The notes under the pieces were generated by a model that saw only the letters and a program-made list of their open reading frames with translations, did no database searches and was not told the origin of the DNA. A stretch of DNA of 64,000 nt from Magnetococcales bacterium (GTDB lineage: Bacteria > Pseudomonadota > Magnetococcia > Magnetococcales > JADFWU01): NCBI GenBank assembly GCA_015234045.1, contig JADFWU010000014.1:1-64000 (forward strand), given 5' to 3'. Within the stretch, counting starts at the first letter, position 1. Each line of letters opens with the position of its first letter. The position numbers were made by a program, and so were the translations under genes. Positions 17,805 to 28,040 of this stretch are shown here, in pieces.

Positions 17805-19358
17805 CTAGAGAATGATCACAAAGGTGATGACAATCATAAAGATCAGATAGCGTGGCCGACTGAGAATCAGATCAATGCGTAACAGTTGATTGCCCAGCAT
17901 TTGCAAACCAGAGAGAAAGTTTTCACCAGTACCTTTCAAAACCATGTGTTTTTCAACCCAGTGTAACAGTGTGGCCACGGTTTGAATCAATTTACCAAAT
18001 ACGCCTTGGCCATAGCCGATATGGCCTTTACGATGGTCGCCGCCCTCAAATTTCATAGCTTGCCACCGTACCAGAGACGAGATGGTGTCCGATTCGCCGG
18101 ACGGAACACCGATGAGTCGATCCACAACCCGTTCTTCGAACATTCTGGTATCCTGAGCCATTTTTCTGGCCGAGTGGGTGAACAGCATATCGCCGATCTG
18201 TTCCAGCCAGAAGCGTTGCTGTGCAGCTGTGTAGAGCCAATGCTGATTGGATAGCCACCTCGGTACGGGTTGGGCAGGTTTGCTGGTCATAAATCCCAGG
18301 GATGGCGCGTGAAACAGCTGCCATGCACGCCAACTGGCATGGGCGGCCATTGCCCAGGCTGCCAGGGTAAACCAACCCATACCACACATGAAAAACATCA
18401 AACCAACCTGTGAAATGGTCGAGAAAATTAAAGCGCTTTTGACATCGCTCTGTACCAGTCCAGAGATCCAACCATAAAACGCTGTTAACAGACCAACGAT
18501 GACCAGTAGGGTCATGATCCAAGGTTCCTGCACCAACAGCGGTGCTAATCGTAGGGTTAGATAGAGTCCGGCATGTACCATTAGAGCGCCATAAAAGATG
18601 GCGCTGGAGGGGGTTGGGCCATCCAAAGCACGTGAAATCCAGGGTGAAAAAGGGAATTGTGCAGATTTGGCCAATGCGGCCAGCATAAATCCGCAGGCAA
18701 TCAGGCTTGTCTGAGAAATAAGGTCATTGCCCAGTTCCAAGGTATGAATCTGATCCCAGGAGACGGATCCCATCCACTTGTATGCCAGAAAAATTCCCAG
18801 AATAAAACCCGCATCCCCAATCCGGTTGGTCACCATGGCGCGTTGGGCGTTGCGGGTGGCTATCGGTCGATCCAACGCATAACCGATCAGTAAAAACGAG
18901 CTCACGCCTGCCAACTCCCAGCCTACAAAAGTCAACACCGCGTTGCCGGATAGGATAATCAACATCATGCTGCCGGCAAACAGGTTCATCACCATCATAA
19001 AGCGCATCATGCCGGCTTCATGGTGTAGATAATTGGTGGAAAAACGCATGGAAATGGTCATGAGTAGCGCAACCAATGTACCGTGCCCAAGGCTCAACCA
19101 ATCCAGCGTAAAGCTGATGGGTACATGATATATGTCGCTTTCAAACCAAGTGCCGACGTCAACTTGACCGGGCAGACCCTGGATAAGGGCGATTACGTCC
19201 AATCCCAGTATAAGTAACAGCACAACAAGCGCACTCAGTGTAGAGAGATGGCCGATTTTTCGTTCATTTATGGAAAATCGACCCACCCGAGCCACAGCAA
19301 TCCAGCCGCCAACCAACCAGGGTAGCAGTGGTATCAAAGCAACCAGAGTCTTAATCAT
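17805..19358 (-). CDS. dabB: DabB-like inorganic-carbon transporter subunit (NuoL family)
   Basis: Membrane protein of 517 residues of the proton-conducting antiporter family. The transmembrane-5 acid is in FVGWELAGVSSFLLIGY, the transmembrane-7 lysine in ALAKSAQFPFSPWISRALDGPTPSS, and a late segment SGLVQSDVKSALIFSTISQVG is typical of the group. The shortened C-terminal half, with a soluble stretch (about 345-470) and a final membrane helix, matches DabB rather than true NuoL. In DAB complexes DabB is thought to supply ion flux that drives one-way CO2 hydration by DabA. It overlaps dabA by eight bases. Confidence 0.88.
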   Translation of the reverse strand: MIKTLVALIPLLPWLVGGWIAVARVGRFSINERKIGHLSTLSALVVLLLILGLDVIALIQGLPGQVDVGTWFESDIYHVPISFTLDWLSLGHGTLVALLMTISMRFSTNYLHHEAGMMRFMMVMNLFAGSMMLIILSGNAVLTFVGWELAGVSSFLLIGYALDRPIATRNAQRAMVTNRIGDAGFILGIFLAYKWMGSVSWDQIHTLELGNDLISQTSLIACGFMLAALAKSAQFPFSPWISRALDGPTPSSAIFYGALMVHAGLYLTLRLAPLLVQEPWIMTLLVIVGLLTAFYGWISGLVQSDVKSALIFSTISQVGLMFFMCGMGWFTLAAWAMAAHASWRAWQLFHAPSLGFMTSKPAQPVPRWLSNQHWLYTAAQQRFWLEQIGDMLFTHSARKMAQDTRMFEERVVDRLIGVPSGESDTISSLVRWQAMKFEGGDHRKGHIGYGQGVFGKLIQTVATLLHWVEKHMVLKGTGENFLSGLQMLGNQLLRIDLILSRPRYLIFMIVITFVIIL

Positions 19359-22300
19359 GGCATACCGCCTCGGGGTGTTGAATCAAGGCGGGCGGTAGAG
19401 GTTGTCGATTACCGCGATACCATTCGGTTGAGTTTTTTACCAAGGGCAGGGTATCGTGGTCGTCTTGCCAGTCAATCCAACCTTTATCTGGTTGAAATGT
19501 TTTTATTTTCGCTGAATCAGGATCTTTGGCTGCCAATAACAGCCAGCCATTGCCCACAAGTTCTTGTAAGGAGGGTTGGCGTTGATAGATGGTGGTAAGT
19601 AGCTCGGTTTTAGCTTCTATCAGAACCAACAGGCGCATGGCTTCATGAATCTCCACCATCTGTTTTGGCAATCCCGTACGTAGATCTGACTCCGTACCAT
19701 CCATCACGCCAAACAGTCCTGTAACGTTATGGGTAATCTTGGAACTGCTGCCCAGATTCTGGTTATCAACGGTGGAGAAATAGTACTCCAGATTAATGCC
19801 TGCGCCTACCGGAGCGGAACTGAGTAGAATTTTCTCTAAAATTGTGCCGTCAGGGTCTTGATCAGGATTGTAGGAGATCAGAAACGCACGACGATCAAAA
19901 AAAACGCCTTGGCTTAATGACCGGCGACCAATAAACGCAGAGGCGTTGGTGGCGTGACCAAACTCTGGTTGCACTTGGCTGATATCATAACATCTGGCTC
20001 GAACATGATTCATCGCCTGTTTCAAGGTCGGATTGTCTGGTGCGGATGGAAATTTCCGACACCGTTCATGGGCCGAGCCATGGGCGGCGACATCCAGATC
20101 TTTCAATAGTTTTTTAAAATTGTCTGCCAATGTGGTGGGAATCAGGTTGGTGTCATACCAGTCAAAGGTTTCATCACCGGTATTGTGTTGGGCACCGATA
20201 AAGCGGGTCGAGTTTGGGATTTCAATCCCTTCTTCACGCAATAATGCCCGTACAACAGAACGATTGGCCATGGCGGCAAACGCCCGCGCATTGGGTCCGC
20301 CGTGACGGCCTGAGCAGGCACCACACTCATAGGCGGCGACATGGGGATTGTTTTGACTGAGGGAACGATGTCCCATGATTACCACCAAAGGGGCAAACTC
20401 GCTGGTGAGTCCAATGGTTCGCAGGACGTTTTCGATGTGATCTGCCTGTTCACGGTCGGTAAAGCCCTTGCGGTTGTTTTCCGGGGTGGCATCAGTGGTG
20501 TCGTCGTTAGCGTTGAGTGTCAACTCAGTGGGCAAGGGCTTTTCTATCCGATTATGGATGGTGCGCACCATCTTCTCATGGGTAAGAGGATTAAAAACCC
20601 GATGGGCAAGTGCTGTCAGCGCAGTTGGCGCGGCCAAAAGTGTTCCCGCTGTTCCGGTCAATAGTTTATGACGGTTTTCGGTCAGTAAAAACGTTTGCAA
20701 ACGCTGCCGCCAGTTACGTCTGGCATCATTGATACGCTTCTGAGCTGCGCCTACAGGTTTGACGGTTTCGCGTACTGTGTGGGATGGTTTTACCACCACC
20801 GGACACAGCGGTGTCGGTGTGGTGTCGTTCAATCCAAACCAGTTGATGGGTAAGCCAAAAAAACCCGATGCGCCCAATGTTTCAATGGCCGGGTTTTGTT
20901 CCTCCAAATGACGGCGGATACCCTCTTCACGGTCATCCATACAGAACACGATCTGTGCTATTGGTGTCTGCGTTCTTGTTTCCCAGTGTCCTCTGTCATG
21001 GTTCTGAATTACGGCGTGAAAAATCTGGTCTCGATAGTGCATTTCATAGGCTTGAAGCCAGATATAGCCGCTTTTCTCTGTGGAAAATGTGTTCAGACAA
21101 TCGAACAGTGCGTTGGTATCCTTGCGGGTTATCTGTCGTACTTGATCACCAGTCAATCCGAGATGTTGAACCAGGCGAAACAGCCGCCATCCCAGACGAT
21201 AGACCAGATCTCCTTTTGGTCCATCCGCTGCGGGTGAGTGACGCCATGTCCAGATCTCATAGGCCATGCTGCGCCACTCTTCCTGGCTGGGTTGGTGTTC
21301 TTTGCGGCGATTGATTAATCCATGGGCGCGATTGATGGCGTATTCTGGCAGGCGATGGTTGAATAGCGTGTAGCGCACCAGAAATTCTTTTCGATTATGG
21401 TGAAAATAGTCGCTCAATAGATCAAGATCAGGTCCAACATCCCATGTTTCACGGCACAGACGAAGTGCAAAAATGCGTTCCAGAATCAATCGAACAGCCA
21501 GATAGTCCATTATGTCGATGGATGCATCTTGTCCCTGATAATTGGGTTTGCCCTGACGCCACATGAACATGCCGGAGAAGCCGGGTAACTCCAGTGCGAT
21601 ACGTTCCAGGTAGCTGACCCAAAGATCACGCGGTAGCGCCCGGTGTTCCAACTCAGAAACCACCACGCTCAAAGCGTCTTCAGGTAAGGCATCAAGGAGT
21701 TCCCACCAATCTGATAACGCTTCAAAGATCCAGGCTAGATCCCGTTTCGCGCTCTCTTTCCAGTTGGCAAGAAATCCTTTGTCACGTGATTGGGCGTGCC
21801 AAGCAGCAATACCGAGATCCATATGATTGGAGAGTTGCCGCGTCAATAATGGGCGGATCTCATCCATGATGTCTTCGCCAGTCAAGGCGATCAGCATGCC
21901 GCGAAGCGTGAGGTTTGGTCCTACCTGTTCCATAAGAGAGTTGATCAGCGCGCGGGCTTCCCGTTTCATTTGACGCTGGACGTGAAATTCCTGGTTTTGC
22001 GTCTGTGCTGACTGTTCGGCATAAATCTCAATAAAGGCTTCCGCTTGATCGGGTGACAGATCAAGCAACTCTTCGGGATGCAGGCTATGATGCTTTATGT
22101 CGAGCGCATCCAAACAGGCGGACCAAAGATCCCGGGTGATCTCTGCTTCAGAATCTTCATTGCCACCGCCAAGCAGTTGCTGGCGGACCTCCTGTGGTAG
22201 ATCGCTTTGTAATCTGTCCAGTGCGCCCATTTCCTCTATCTGCCAATTCAACTGACTGGCGGTGACGGATTTAAAGGGAAAACGCAGACTGCATAGATAG

Positions 22301-22650
22301 ATTTCGCGCTGAAGAATCTGTCTATCTCCGATGGTAATAACCGGTTTGTCTGGTTCGAGTGCTGGGCTGTTGTCAAGAGTGTCGGTGAGATCTTTTAGGG
22401 TGATACGGCCTTGGTTAAATAGGGTGCGAAAGTGCGTTTTTGGGAGATAGGCGGAGATGCCGGTGCGCTTTTTAAGTTCTTCCAGTGCTTTTTCAAAATG
22501 AAGATGTTGGTAGCCGTGCAACGTGTTGTGATGGACAAAATCCCGCAATGGTGCTTGAGCAGGCAATATATGCTCAAAATGGGCCACCGCTTCACGCAAC
22601 CACTGGTGGTTGTGTTTATGAATTTTGGGTGTCTCTGTTACAGGAATCAT
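19351..22650 (-). CDS. dabA: DabA, DUF2309 carbonic-anhydrase-like subunit (long form)
   Basis: Large soluble or peripheral protein of 1099 residues. DabA proteins bind zinc and are distantly like beta-carbonic anhydrases; with DabB they form an energy-coupled CO2-to-bicarbonate converter. The proposed zinc site is complete: C570 and D572 in IVFCMDDREEGIRR, H761 in MGHRSLSQN, and C776 in AAYECGACSGRHGGPNAR. The C-x-D spacing and the 15-residue H-to-C spacing equal those I recall for the Halothiobacillus protein. The N-terminal PLRDFVHHNTLHGYQH signature is also present. The protein is longer than the ~830-residue Halothiobacillus form. It sits second in a five-gene operon with four membrane subunits. 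No Rubisco or carboxysome genes are in the window. Confidence 0.93.
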   Translation of the reverse strand: MIPVTETPKIHKHNHQWLREAVAHFEHILPAQAPLRDFVHHNTLHGYQHLHFEKALEELKKRTGISAYLPKTHFRTLFNQGRITLKDLTDTLDNSPALEPDKPVITIGDRQILQREIYLCSLRFPFKSVTASQLNWQIEEMGALDRLQSDLPQEVRQQLLGGGNEDSEAEITRDLWSACLDALDIKHHSLHPEELLDLSPDQAEAFIEIYAEQSAQTQNQEFHVQRQMKREARALINSLMEQVGPNLTLRGMLIALTGEDIMDEIRPLLTRQLSNHMDLGIAAWHAQSRDKGFLANWKESAKRDLAWIFEALSDWWELLDALPEDALSVVVSELEHRALPRDLWVSYLERIALELPGFSGMFMWRQGKPNYQGQDASIDIMDYLAVRLILERIFALRLCRETWDVGPDLDLLSDYFHHNRKEFLVRYTLFNHRLPEYAINRAHGLINRRKEHQPSQEEWRSMAYEIWTWRHSPAADGPKGDLVYRLGWRLFRLVQHLGLTGDQVRQITRKDTNALFDCLNTFSTEKSGYIWLQAYEMHYRDQIFHAVIQNHDRGHWETRTQTPIAQIVFCMDDREEGIRRHLEEQNPAIETLGASGFFGLPINWFGLNDTTPTPLCPVVVKPSHTVRETVKPVGAAQKRINDARRNWRQRLQTFLLTENRHKLLTGTAGTLLAAPTALTALAHRVFNPLTHEKMVRTIHNRIEKPLPTELTLNANDDTTDATPENNRKGFTDREQADHIENVLRTIGLTSEFAPLVVIMGHRSLSQNNPHVAAYECGACSGRHGGPNARAFAAMANRSVVRALLREEGIEIPNSTRFIGAQHNTGDETFDWYDTNLIPTTLADNFKKLLKDLDVAAHGSAHERCRKFPSAPDNPTLKQAMNHVRARCYDISQVQPEFGHATNASAFIGRRSLSQGVFFDRRAFLISYNPDQDPDGTILEKILLSSAPVGAGINLEYYFSTVDNQNLGSSSKITHNVTGLFGVMDGTESDLRTGLPKQMVEIHEAMRLLVLIEAKTELLTTIYQRQPSLQELVGNGWLLLAAKDPDSAKIKTFQPDKGWIDWQDDHDTLPLVKNSTEWYRGNRQPLPPALIQHPEAVCHD

Positions 22651-22707
22651 AATCGGTTTCTGTCTCAGGGGCTGAAGGGGTGACTTGTCTGTCTTAGGTG
22701 TTTGCCT

Positions 22708-24168
22708 CTATTGAATAAATAAAGTGCTGAATTGTGTCACAGACGCAGTGAATAACGATACTGTCGGTGCCGGATAAATCCCAATAACGATAATACTCAC
22801 AGCTAACGTCCCAACAGCGATAAGTTCATGTGGTCTAAGATCATCAATATTCCGAATGGATGGTCGTACCGGACCGGTAAAAAGGCGGCCAATCGTACGC
22901 AGTGCATAGGCTGCACTGATGATTACACCCAGTGCCAGAATTGATGCAGACCATCCCCATTGCTGAAACCCACCGATCAACGTGTGCAATTCGGCAATAA
23001 AGCCTGCTGTACCCGGTAGGCCCGTGCCTGCAACCAGTGCCAACACGGTAAACAGTGCAAAACGCGGTGTGATCAGTACCAGGGAGCTATAGTCACCAAT
23101 GTCACGCGTATGTGTGCGTTCATAAAGCAGACCAATCAGCAAAAAAAGGCTGCCCGCCACCAATCCATGGGCAACCATCTGCAATACCGCACCCGTCATG
23201 CCGATGAGATTGAACGAGGCAATTCCCATCAGAACCACGCCCATATGACTGACTGAAGCGTAGGCAATCATCCGTTTAAGGTCTCGTTGTCGCCAAGCCA
23301 GCAGACCACCGTAAATCAATCCGATCAGTGCCAGTGCATAGAGCATATCCTGAAATGCTAATGCTGCTGTTGGCAGTGTCCCAGAGATTCGGATCAATCC
23401 ATAGGCCCCCATTTTTAACAGGATGCCGGAGAGCAGGATACTGACAGGACTCGGTGCTTCCACATGGGCCAAGGGTAACCAGCCATGAATCGGAAAAACA
23501 GGCATTTTGACACCAAATCCGATTAAAAAACCTAAAAAGACCAATATCTGTGTATCCAATGGCAGAGTCTTAGCACCCAAGGCGATAGCGGACATCTCGA
23601 AACTACGGTTTGGTGAAGCATCAAAAAGAACCAATAGGCTGATCAGCATGAATACCGAACCGCCCAGAGTGTAGAGCATGAAGTTGATGGATGCGCCGTG
23701 TCGATTGGGTCCGCCCCAAAAGTTGATCAGGAAAAACAGCGGAATCAGCGTCACTTCCCAGAACAGGTAGAATATGGCCCAATCCCGCGCCATAAACACA
23801 CCAAGGGTCGCGGTCTCAAGCACCAACATCAGCATGTAATAGCCTTTGATCGGCCTGCGAACGCCTTTGGATGCTAACAAGGAGACAAAGCATAACAGTG
23901 CGGTCAGTAGCACCATTGGGTAGGAAAAACCATCAATGCCCAGGGCATAGGATGTGCCCAAATGGGTGTTCCATTGAAGGTGTTCAACGAATTGAAGCGT
24001 GGCAACGGTGGTATCAAACAGAAACCAAAGCCATCCTGCCAAACCCAGTGCAAGCCCGCTGTGTAGGAGGGCAATTCGACGGATTAGCGTATACTGTCTT
24101 GGAGAGAGTAAAAAAATAATACCCATGCCGAACAGTGGAATGCCCAACAATAGGGAAAGATAACTCAT
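22708..24168 (-). CDS. NuoM-like proton-channel subunit, first gene of the DAB operon
   Basis: Membrane protein of 486 residues from the ATG at 24168, which has AAGGA five bases upstream; the longer frame to 24348 has no family character. Path residues are intact: FYLFWEVTLIPLFFL (Glu), GVKMPVFPIHGWLPLAHVEAP (Lys), LLKMGAYGLIRI (Lys). The PVSILLSGILLKMG stretch is the NuoM/NdhD signature, and this protein is the most canonical of the three NuoM-like subunits. It lies 57 bases upstream of dabA on the same strand. Without peripheral-arm genes it probably serves the DAB complex. Confidence 0.86.
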   Translation of the reverse strand: MSYLSLLLGIPLFGMGIIFLLSPRQYTLIRRIALLHSGLALGLAGWLWFLFDTTVATLQFVEHLQWNTHLGTSYALGIDGFSYPMVLLTALLCFVSLLASKGVRRPIKGYYMLMLVLETATLGVFMARDWAIFYLFWEVTLIPLFFLINFWGGPNRHGASINFMLYTLGGSVFMLISLLVLFDASPNRSFEMSAIALGAKTLPLDTQILVFLGFLIGFGVKMPVFPIHGWLPLAHVEAPSPVSILLSGILLKMGAYGLIRISGTLPTAALAFQDMLYALALIGLIYGGLLAWRQRDLKRMIAYASVSHMGVVLMGIASFNLIGMTGAVLQMVAHGLVAGSLFLLIGLLYERTHTRDIGDYSSLVLITPRFALFTVLALVAGTGLPGTAGFIAELHTLIGGFQQWGWSASILALGVIISAAYALRTIGRLFTGPVRPSIRNIDDLRPHELIAVGTLAVSIIVIGIYPAPTVSLFTASVTQFSTLFIQ

Positions 24169-24492
24169 GCTGATCCTTATGGTTCTATCTTCATAGAGGG
24201 GCTTCCTATGGTACGAAATTCTGGATGTTGAACCAATGGTTGGAAAGCGTGGTTGGCAAAACAGGGTGTTTGGTCTGCTGGGTGCATTGCGTGGATAATT
24301 ACGCTGCCATTGACGGTTAGTTGATGGGTAAGCTATCCTGAAACGCACTCTTTCGACTCAGAGAATCAGTCTGTTAATGAGCTATTTTAACGCGATAGTA
24401 TAATCCAATTAAGGATGACCTCATCATCACTATTTTGGAGAGGCGCTTGTGCCTGTCGTACTAGGATTGCTACAACATAGATATTGAATAAA
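24169..24492. promoter_or_regulatory. Divergent control region between the DAB operon and the vWA lipoprotein gene
   Basis: A 324-base gap between genes pointing away from each other, so it should hold both promoters. On the plus strand TATAAT occurs at 24399-24404, with only a weak TTAATG 19 bases upstream. I could not find a convincing LysR-type (T-N11-A) operator pair or a clear minus-strand promoter by eye. Confidence 0.35.
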
Positions 24493-27400
24493 ATGATCAA
24501 AATCAAACCTCTTTTAACTACGTTGCTGCTTTCGCTTTCCCTGTCTGGATGCGGCGCAGGTGAGATCAACCAGCTATTGTGTGAGAAATTTGGCAATAGC
24601 AGTAGCTGTCCCGTGGAATACACCACAGGCGTGTTTATTGACTCTGCCGTGTCCGGTTTGACGTATAAAAGCGTTGAAGTCAGTGGAACCACAGATGAAA
24701 ATGGCACTTTTCGATATGCGAAAAAAGGTGAGGTGACCTTTTCAGTAGGTGGCGTTGACCTGGGAACCGTGGATGGTGCGGCCATGCTTACGCCGCTGGA
24801 TCTGGCAGGCAGTGACGATGTCCACAACAATCAGGTGGTTAATACGGTGCGTCTGTTGCAGAGTTTGGACAGCGATGGCGACCCGGATAATGGTATCACC
24901 ATTGAGATTCCCGATGATGCTGATACCTCCGCTATCGCGGATTCCATTGATGTTACGGCATCGACTGCGGTTTTTGAATCCAATGCCAATCTGACTACCT
25001 TGATTGCCGCTTTGCGTGAAGATGGTGATGGCAGTGTAGTGGATCTTGATACCGCAGTGACGCACCTACAGGAGTCTCTCAATACAGAGCTTGATCTGGA
25101 GATTACCTACAGCATTGGTGGTACGTTAACCGGTCTTGATGATGGCTTGAGTCTAATCCTGTCCCATGATGATGGTACCACTGTAACGCTTTCCGATAAT
25201 GGTTCGTTTCTGTTTCCCAATGGCTGGAGCACCGATGATAGCTATACGTTGTCCATCAGCCAGCAACCGGACTTTCCTCTCAATGGTCACTACTGCCAGT
25301 TTGCCGATAGCTCGAATAGTGGCACCATTGAGAGCAGTAATGTCAGCGATGTAACCATCGAGTGCGGTATCCATATCGCCTTGCAGCAAGAGTATTTCCA
25401 GACCGCCGCACCGTCATCTGTCACCATGGTGGTCAAAGCGTATAACGCACAAACTGGGGCGAATATCGAAAATCTCGCACTCTCCACCGACGATGATGAG
25501 AACAGCTATGCTTTGGATGTTCAAGAAGACAGCGGTACTCTACAAACCACAGAAACTTTTCCTCTGCTGACATCCATTGATGAGATCAATCAAACCATTC
25601 GCAGTGTTCTGGTGCTGGATATTTCCACAAGCCTGACACAGGATGATCTGGATGATCTGAAAACATCTGCCATCAGCTTCATTGAAAAACATTTCTCCGA
25701 CACACTCACCGCTGTCAACCGAGAGATGGCGATCTACACCTTTGATGATACGGTTTATCTGACAGCGGATTTCAGTTCAGATGCCGATTCACTTACCGAT
25801 GCGGTCAATGGTATCAGTCGAGGCATGTCTTCTACCAATCTTTATGGCGCACTTGAAACCGCGCTGGATAGCTTTGATAACATGTTGGAGCCGAATGATA
25901 CCGGTTCTTACGACCTGGAATACGGATTTGTAATTCTGATCACCGATGGTGTTGATAATACCGATCTCACCACGCTTTCTGATGTGATTACCGCGCGTGG
26001 TGATAAAGAGGTGTTTACAATTGGGGTGGGCGATGATGTGGATGAGACGGTTCTTTCCCAAATCGCACAGACATCGGATCAGGCGGAATTAACCGGTGAA
26101 GAGTCGGTCTTCTCTTTGACTGATTATACTGATCTGGATACCGCTCTTGATACCATCTACAGCCGTATCAACAACTATGCTGATGGTATGTATCTTCTCA
26201 ATTATCAGAGTCCAAAACGCGACAGTAGCCATACCCTTTCTCTCGCTATTACAGACAATGAATACACCGGTACAGATGCCGAATTGAGTGATAGCTTTGA
26301 TGCTGATTCGTTCTATAGTCAGTTGGTGGTCAGCGGATTGGTAACTGGGCTCAGTGATCGTACGGTAACGCTGAAAAATACCCTGGACGATGATACGCCC
26401 TATGACACACGCGATGATGTGTCTTACACCGTGGAAATCAGTCGGGATGGTGCTTTCCTGTTTACTCAGACTCTGGAAGATGCACAAGGTTATACCGTTA
26501 CCGTGGATACCCAGCCCACTGGGCAAGCGGTTGGTCAGAGTTGTTCTGTGACTAACGGTTCCGGCTCTGTTGATGGTCAAGCCGTGACTGATGTGCTGAT
26601 AGATTGTTCTGAATCAACCCGCATGGTACTCACCAGCTATAAAGTTCTTTCAACCGATAAGCTGGATACCGACTCTCCCTCTATCGTCACTGTCATTCTA
26701 CGTGCTCAAGATGCCAATACCGGTGAAACAGTCACCAATGTGAGCTTTGATGATGCCACCAGTGCGAGTAACTATATCCTTGATCTGTCTGAAGGTGCTC
26801 AGAGCTTGGACAGTATGGATCCTGAGTATTCCATCACGCTGGAACCGGTAAGTATCTACTCTCTCTATACGGTTCTGATGCTGGATATCAGCGGCAGTAT
26901 TGCCAGTCAGGGAACGGATGAATGGACAGCAATCAAGTCCGCAGCCATTGAGGCGATCTCTTCTTTGAAAAGCGGTGCGGATTCCACCGCTACGCCCAGT
27001 GTTGATACGCGGGATTCCCGTTTGTTGACCAATCAGTGGGTAGCGGTCTACACCTTTGATGATGATTTGGTGCTGCAACAGACGTTTACCAACGATCTGG
27101 CTACTCTGCTGGATGTGTTGAATAATTTGGAACAGTCTGACACTGATGAGCCTTCCACGGATCTGTTGTGTCACCTGATCACCGGTCTTGGCAGTTTGGA
27201 TGCGGAGGATGAAACCGCCAATACGCCGTCCTGGGATGAAATGTATACCGCCAATGACATCACCACCGGATTTGTCATGTTGTTCACCGATGGTGTGGAT
27301 ACCGCGAAGAACTGTACAACGACTGAAGTCCAAACCGCCATTACCGGCCACAAAAATGTGATCTCCATCATGGTCGGTGATGATGCCGATACTGACACGC

Positions 27401-27945
27401 TGGCCGCGATATCCACAACGAATTTCTTCGATGTGCCGTATATCATTCCGGTAGACGATACCGACAGAATCGTTGATACCCTGGATTCGATCTATGGTGA
27501 TTTCATGGTCGGCCTGAATCGTGTTCTCTATGCCAGTCCTGCCCGTGAAGATGAAGCGAGCAATACAAATGATCTGTTGATAGAAGTGGTGGACAATACC
27601 GATACCAGCGACAATGCCACGGTGGAGGAGGTGTTCTCTTCACAGGGCTTCTCCGATTTTCTCGGTACGGTTCAGTCTGTGATATTCGCCCCTGCTTCAA
27701 CGCGATTGGATCAGGAAATTACTCTGAAAGGAACGCTGCGCTGGTGGGATGGTGATCCAGAAACCTTCAGCTGGGCAATTTTGCCGGAAACCTGGAATGC
27801 CACCATAACTGTCGATGACACGGATGACTCTTTGGCTGTGTTGGTCGCCTCTGAAGCGCCTGCCGAAGATGAAACCGCCATTATTCGGCTTTCTGGTGCG
27901 AATTCAGGTAAAGCAGCGCAGTGGGAAATCGAGGTTAAGGAGTAG
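24493..27945 (+). CDS. Large lipoprotein with two von Willebrand factor A domains
   Basis: Exported protein of 1150 residues. A short lipoprotein signal ends in LSGC (hydrophobic stretch about 8-21), so it is lipid-anchored. Two vWA domains carry MIDAS metal motifs, DISTS (D376) and DISGS (D798), each followed later by FVILITDGVDN or FVMLFTDGVDT. Each vWA domain is preceded by a beta-rich segment of the G-x-V-x-G-L-x-x-x-x-V-x-L type with a paired-cysteine loop. The protein is thus an internal duplication of one ~420-residue module. It is acidic and Asp/Thr-rich, typical of a calcium-binding surface adhesin. The ATG at 24493 is preferred over the TTG at 24484. The ligand is unknown. Confidence 0.8.
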   Translation: MIKIKPLLTTLLLSLSLSGCGAGEINQLLCEKFGNSSSCPVEYTTGVFIDSAVSGLTYKSVEVSGTTDENGTFRYAKKGEVTFSVGGVDLGTVDGAAMLTPLDLAGSDDVHNNQVVNTVRLLQSLDSDGDPDNGITIEIPDDADTSAIADSIDVTASTAVFESNANLTTLIAALREDGDGSVVDLDTAVTHLQESLNTELDLEITYSIGGTLTGLDDGLSLILSHDDGTTVTLSDNGSFLFPNGWSTDDSYTLSISQQPDFPLNGHYCQFADSSNSGTIESSNVSDVTIECGIHIALQQEYFQTAAPSSVTMVVKAYNAQTGANIENLALSTDDDENSYALDVQEDSGTLQTTETFPLLTSIDEINQTIRSVLVLDISTSLTQDDLDDLKTSAISFIEKHFSDTLTAVNREMAIYTFDDTVYLTADFSSDADSLTDAVNGISRGMSSTNLYGALETALDSFDNMLEPNDTGSYDLEYGFVILITDGVDNTDLTTLSDVITARGDKEVFTIGVGDDVDETVLSQIAQTSDQAELTGEESVFSLTDYTDLDTALDTIYSRINNYADGMYLLNYQSPKRDSSHTLSLAITDNEYTGTDAELSDSFDADSFYSQLVVSGLVTGLSDRTVTLKNTLDDDTPYDTRDDVSYTVEISRDGAFLFTQTLEDAQGYTVTVDTQPTGQAVGQSCSVTNGSGSVDGQAVTDVLIDCSESTRMVLTSYKVLSTDKLDTDSPSIVTVILRAQDANTGETVTNVSFDDATSASNYILDLSEGAQSLDSMDPEYSITLEPVSIYSLYTVLMLDISGSIASQGTDEWTAIKSAAIEAISSLKSGADSTATPSVDTRDSRLLTNQWVAVYTFDDDLVLQQTFTNDLATLLDVLNNLEQSDTDEPSTDLLCHLITGLGSLDAEDETANTPSWDEMYTANDITTGFVMLFTDGVDTAKNCTTTEVQTAITGHKNVISIMVGDDADTDTLAAISTTNFFDVPYIIPVDDTDRIVDTLDSIYGDFMVGLNRVLYASPAREDEASNTNDLLIEVVDNTDTSDNATVEEVFSSQGFSDFLGTVQSVIFAPASTRLDQEITLKGTLRWWDGDPETFSWAILPETWNATITVDDTDDSLAVLVASEAPAEDETAIIRLSGANSGKAAQWEIEVKE

Positions 27946-28040
27946 GGCGGAGAAATGACTCTGTTTATTGTGCCTTGCGTATGAATCAAAGATAACGCGG
28001 TGTCTTTGATTTATGAACTGTTCGGGCTAGGAGACAGTGT

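Noticed and set aside
14745-24168. A respiratory complex I (nuo) operon
   Set aside because: Only antiporter-like membrane subunits are present with DUF2309 in their midst; no NuoA-K, NADH or iron-sulfur subunits.
26698-27351. A 217-residue minus-strand ORF and similar ones inside the vWA lipoprotein
   Set aside because: They are antisense to a gene with clear MIDAS motifs and a lipobox; their codon pattern mirrors the sense frame.
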